Part shown: positions 62,468 through 64,000 of the stretch, one piece after another
Layout: every line of letters starts with the position of its first letter
Position numbering within the stretch: position 1 is the stretch's first letter
Source: Avena insularis
Lineage: Eukaryota; Streptophyta; Magnoliopsida; Poales; Poaceae
Assembly: GCA_023614405.1 (NCBI GenBank)
Contig: CM042690.1
Span: forward strand, 662,168,802-662,232,801
Length of the DNA: 64,000 bases
Direction: 5' to 3'
Notes under the pieces: model-generated
Told to the model about the DNA's origin: nothing
The model's database searches: none
The model's input: the letters and a program-made list of their open reading frames with translations, nothing else
Position numbers and translations under genes: made by a program

Positions 62468-63263
62468 ACAAATGTAATGGTTGTAATAGATGTCAAGTGG
62501 CGAACGTTGTATGATGTTTTCGTAATTTATGTCGCGGGGACTTGGCCGACTCGTGTTATGATGAAGGAAATATTTTGTTCAACAATTTGAGCGAGTCCCC
62601 GAGCGCGTCCGCCCTTTAATGGGGTATAACTCGATTGTGTATTTCTATGTATTTGATTCGTTTATGCATTTGTTTTTATCCCTCGCGTCTCCTGAGTGGC
62701 GAGTCCCCGAGCGCGAGTAGGGTTTGCTTATGAGCGAGTCCCCGAGCATCGTGCTCGGCCGTATTGGTCGTGATCCTGTTGCGGGTTGTGAATGCGTTGT
62801 TTGTAACGCGTCTCCTCCCCTGGCCCGGAGAGCCAGTCGCTTGGCGAGCCCTAGGCAGCTCTCTTACTAGGTGTGTTCCCGAGCCGCATGGGGTTCCCGT
62901 TTTGCGGAGTCCTCGTGCGTGGTACTTAACCGTTTGAGTCGCTTTGCTCGAGGGTGGGAGGGACAGGTCGCGGTGGGAAGCGTGTATCGGATGTCTTGGC
63001 CCGGTGGACCAGTCGGGCTAGGTGACTCCAATGGCGGCTCCGGGTTGGCGTTTTTCGTGGACGACACAAGGCCCAAACACTTCTGGTGCCCTTGTGCCGC
63101 ACTACTTTGCCGTGTCGGTCGCTCGACCAGAGGTTGACTTCCGTGAGTGGCGTATTGCTTGCATCTACGAGTGCGAGTGGCACAAGAATATGGCGAGTGG
63201 GCACAATTTGTGCAATCCTAATGAGTTTCATTTATATGTTCCAACAGAGTACATTGTGTGGTT
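62468..63263. other. Tat-D spacer between antisense gene and integrase
   Basis: About 800 bp without supported coding sequence. It contains three copies of GCGAGTCCCCGAGC (62591, 62698, 62735), polypurine-like on the element's sense strand, within 160 bp. Confidence 0.6.
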
Positions 63264-64000
63264 CTAAGTGTAGAACTTTCTAAGGAGGTTTAAATTCCAT
63301 GGCCTCCCGACCTCCAACTGGCCATCACCCCGTATGTCGATGAGGTAGTAGGCGTCGTTGCCAAGGACTCGGCCTATGGCGAACGGCCCCTCCCATGGGG
63401 GGAGAGCTTGTGCATGCCCTTCTTGTCCTGGGCCAATCGTAGGACCAGGTCTCCTTCCTGGAAGGTGCGAGTTTGCACTCGGCGGCTGTGATAACGGCGA
63501 AGTCCTTGCTGGTATATGGCGGTGCGGGAGCGAGCCAGGTCGCGTGCTTCGTCAAGTTGATCGACGCTGTCTTGGCGGGCGGTCTCGTTGGCCGCCTCGA
63601 CGTAGTTGGCGACTCGAGGGGAGTCATGCTCCAGGTCTGTTGGCACTACGGCCTCGGCGCCATACACCATGAAGAAGGGTGTGAACTCGGTTGATCGGTT
63701 GATGAGGTGCGGATCCCCCATATCACAGAGGGGAGCTCGTCGACCAAACATCCTGGGGTGCGCTCGAGGGGCACCTGCAGTCGCGGCTTGAGACCGTGGA
63801 GGACGCTCTGGTTGGCGCGCTCTACTTGGCCATTTGACTCCGGGTGAGAGAGTGATGCGAGGTCGAGTCGTATGTCGTGCTCCTCACAAAATTCCGCGAT
63901 GTCCCCCTTGGCGAAGTTGGTGCCGTTGTCTGTGATGATGCTGTGTGGGTAGCCGTACCGGTAGATGAGTTCACGGAGGAACTTGGTAGCCGTCTTGCCG
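63264..64000 (-). pseudogene. Tat-D integrase, C-terminal two thirds
   Basis: Entering at the right edge on the minus strand: FLRELIYRYGYPHSIITDNG (second catalytic Asp), EEHDIRLDLASLSHPESNGQ then VERANQSVLHGLKPRL (Glu), then ELPSVIWGIRTS. A shift near 63690-63720 leads to EFTPFFMVYGAEAVVPTDLE and ARQDSVDQLDEARDLARSRT, YHSRRVQTRTFQEGDLVLRL. A missing base in the run of six G at 63397-63402 breaks the Pro-Pro-Trp-Glu-Gly-Pro-Phe motif, after which the frame would end with NLNLLRKFYT and stop at 63264. The first Asp is outside the window. Confidence 0.85.

Larger units (their letters stand above)
57931..64000 (-). mobile_element. Tat-D: Tat-type Ty3/Gypsy element, 3' part
   Basis: Minus-strand element: 3' LTR at 57931-58422, polypurine tract, antisense gene on the plus strand (58876-62467) and integrase (63264 to beyond the right edge). 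The five bases before it, AGCTT (57926-57930), should recur beyond its 5' LTR outside the window. It differs from Tat-A/B/C in LTR start (TGATAGGGATATGCC) and forms another subfamily. Confidence 0.84.

Overview
The window is repeat-only DNA from a large plant genome. Several features point to a grass, most likely a Triticeae species such as wheat, barley, rye or Aegilops, although no species-diagnostic gene is present. It is packed with nested LTR retrotransposons, their LTRs and antisense genes resemble Triticeae families I know, and there is no host gene, rRNA or tRNA gene. Every stretch I could assign belongs to one of nine retrotransposons, which I label for reference only.

Nesting, from oldest to youngest. 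The base is Cop-2, a plus-strand Copia element (34710-37676 and 56257-57930; its 5' half lies left of the window and the end of its 3' LTR right of it). Three Ty3/Gypsy elements of the Tat type sit in it: Tat-B (+, 17837-24366 and 32800-34709) in its protease, Tat-C (+, 37677-56256, target duplication AAAGA) in its RNase H, and Tat-D (-, 57931 to beyond 64000) in its 3' LTR. Tat-B was then entered by Ath-2 (+, Athila-like, 13296-17836) in its protease and by Cop-1 (+, Copia, 24367-32799) in its antisense gene. Tat-C was entered by Chr-1 (-, chromovirus of the Del/Tekay kind, 37791 to about 44391) in its 5' LTR. Ath-2 was entered by Tat-A (+, 9643-13295), and Tat-A by Ath-1 (-, Athila-like, 1-9642). 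The left edge of the window is therefore five insertion levels deep.

Coding content. Ath-1 carries gag-protease and an ATHILA-type accessory ORF but no reverse transcriptase or integrase, so it looks non-autonomous. Tat-B, Tat-C and Tat-D carry pol (protease, RT, RNase H, a second archaeal-type RNase H, integrase). All four Tat copies carry a large gene on the opposite strand between pol and the 3' LTR. This antisense gene has GT-AG introns and its own TATA-like box, and its N-terminal half resembles the 'putative gypsy-type transposon' domain. All coding regions are broken by stops and frameshifts, most of the stops explicable as C-to-T changes, as expected for methylated, silenced elements.

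Most unusual structure. In at least three of the four Tat copies one intron of the antisense gene holds a short tandem array whose units each fold into a hairpin: 8 x 59 bp in Tat-C, 4 x 68 bp in Tat-D, 2 x 82 bp in Tat-B. The arrays are unrelated in sequence, yet the imperfect pairs are mostly G-U wobbles only in the antisense-gene transcript and become A-C mismatches on the other strand. Copies of the element's polypurine-tract motif accompany them. Both Athila-like elements likewise carry a second polypurine tract about 2 kb inside, and a GC-rich inverted repeat upstream of both the LTR TATA box and the accessory ORF.
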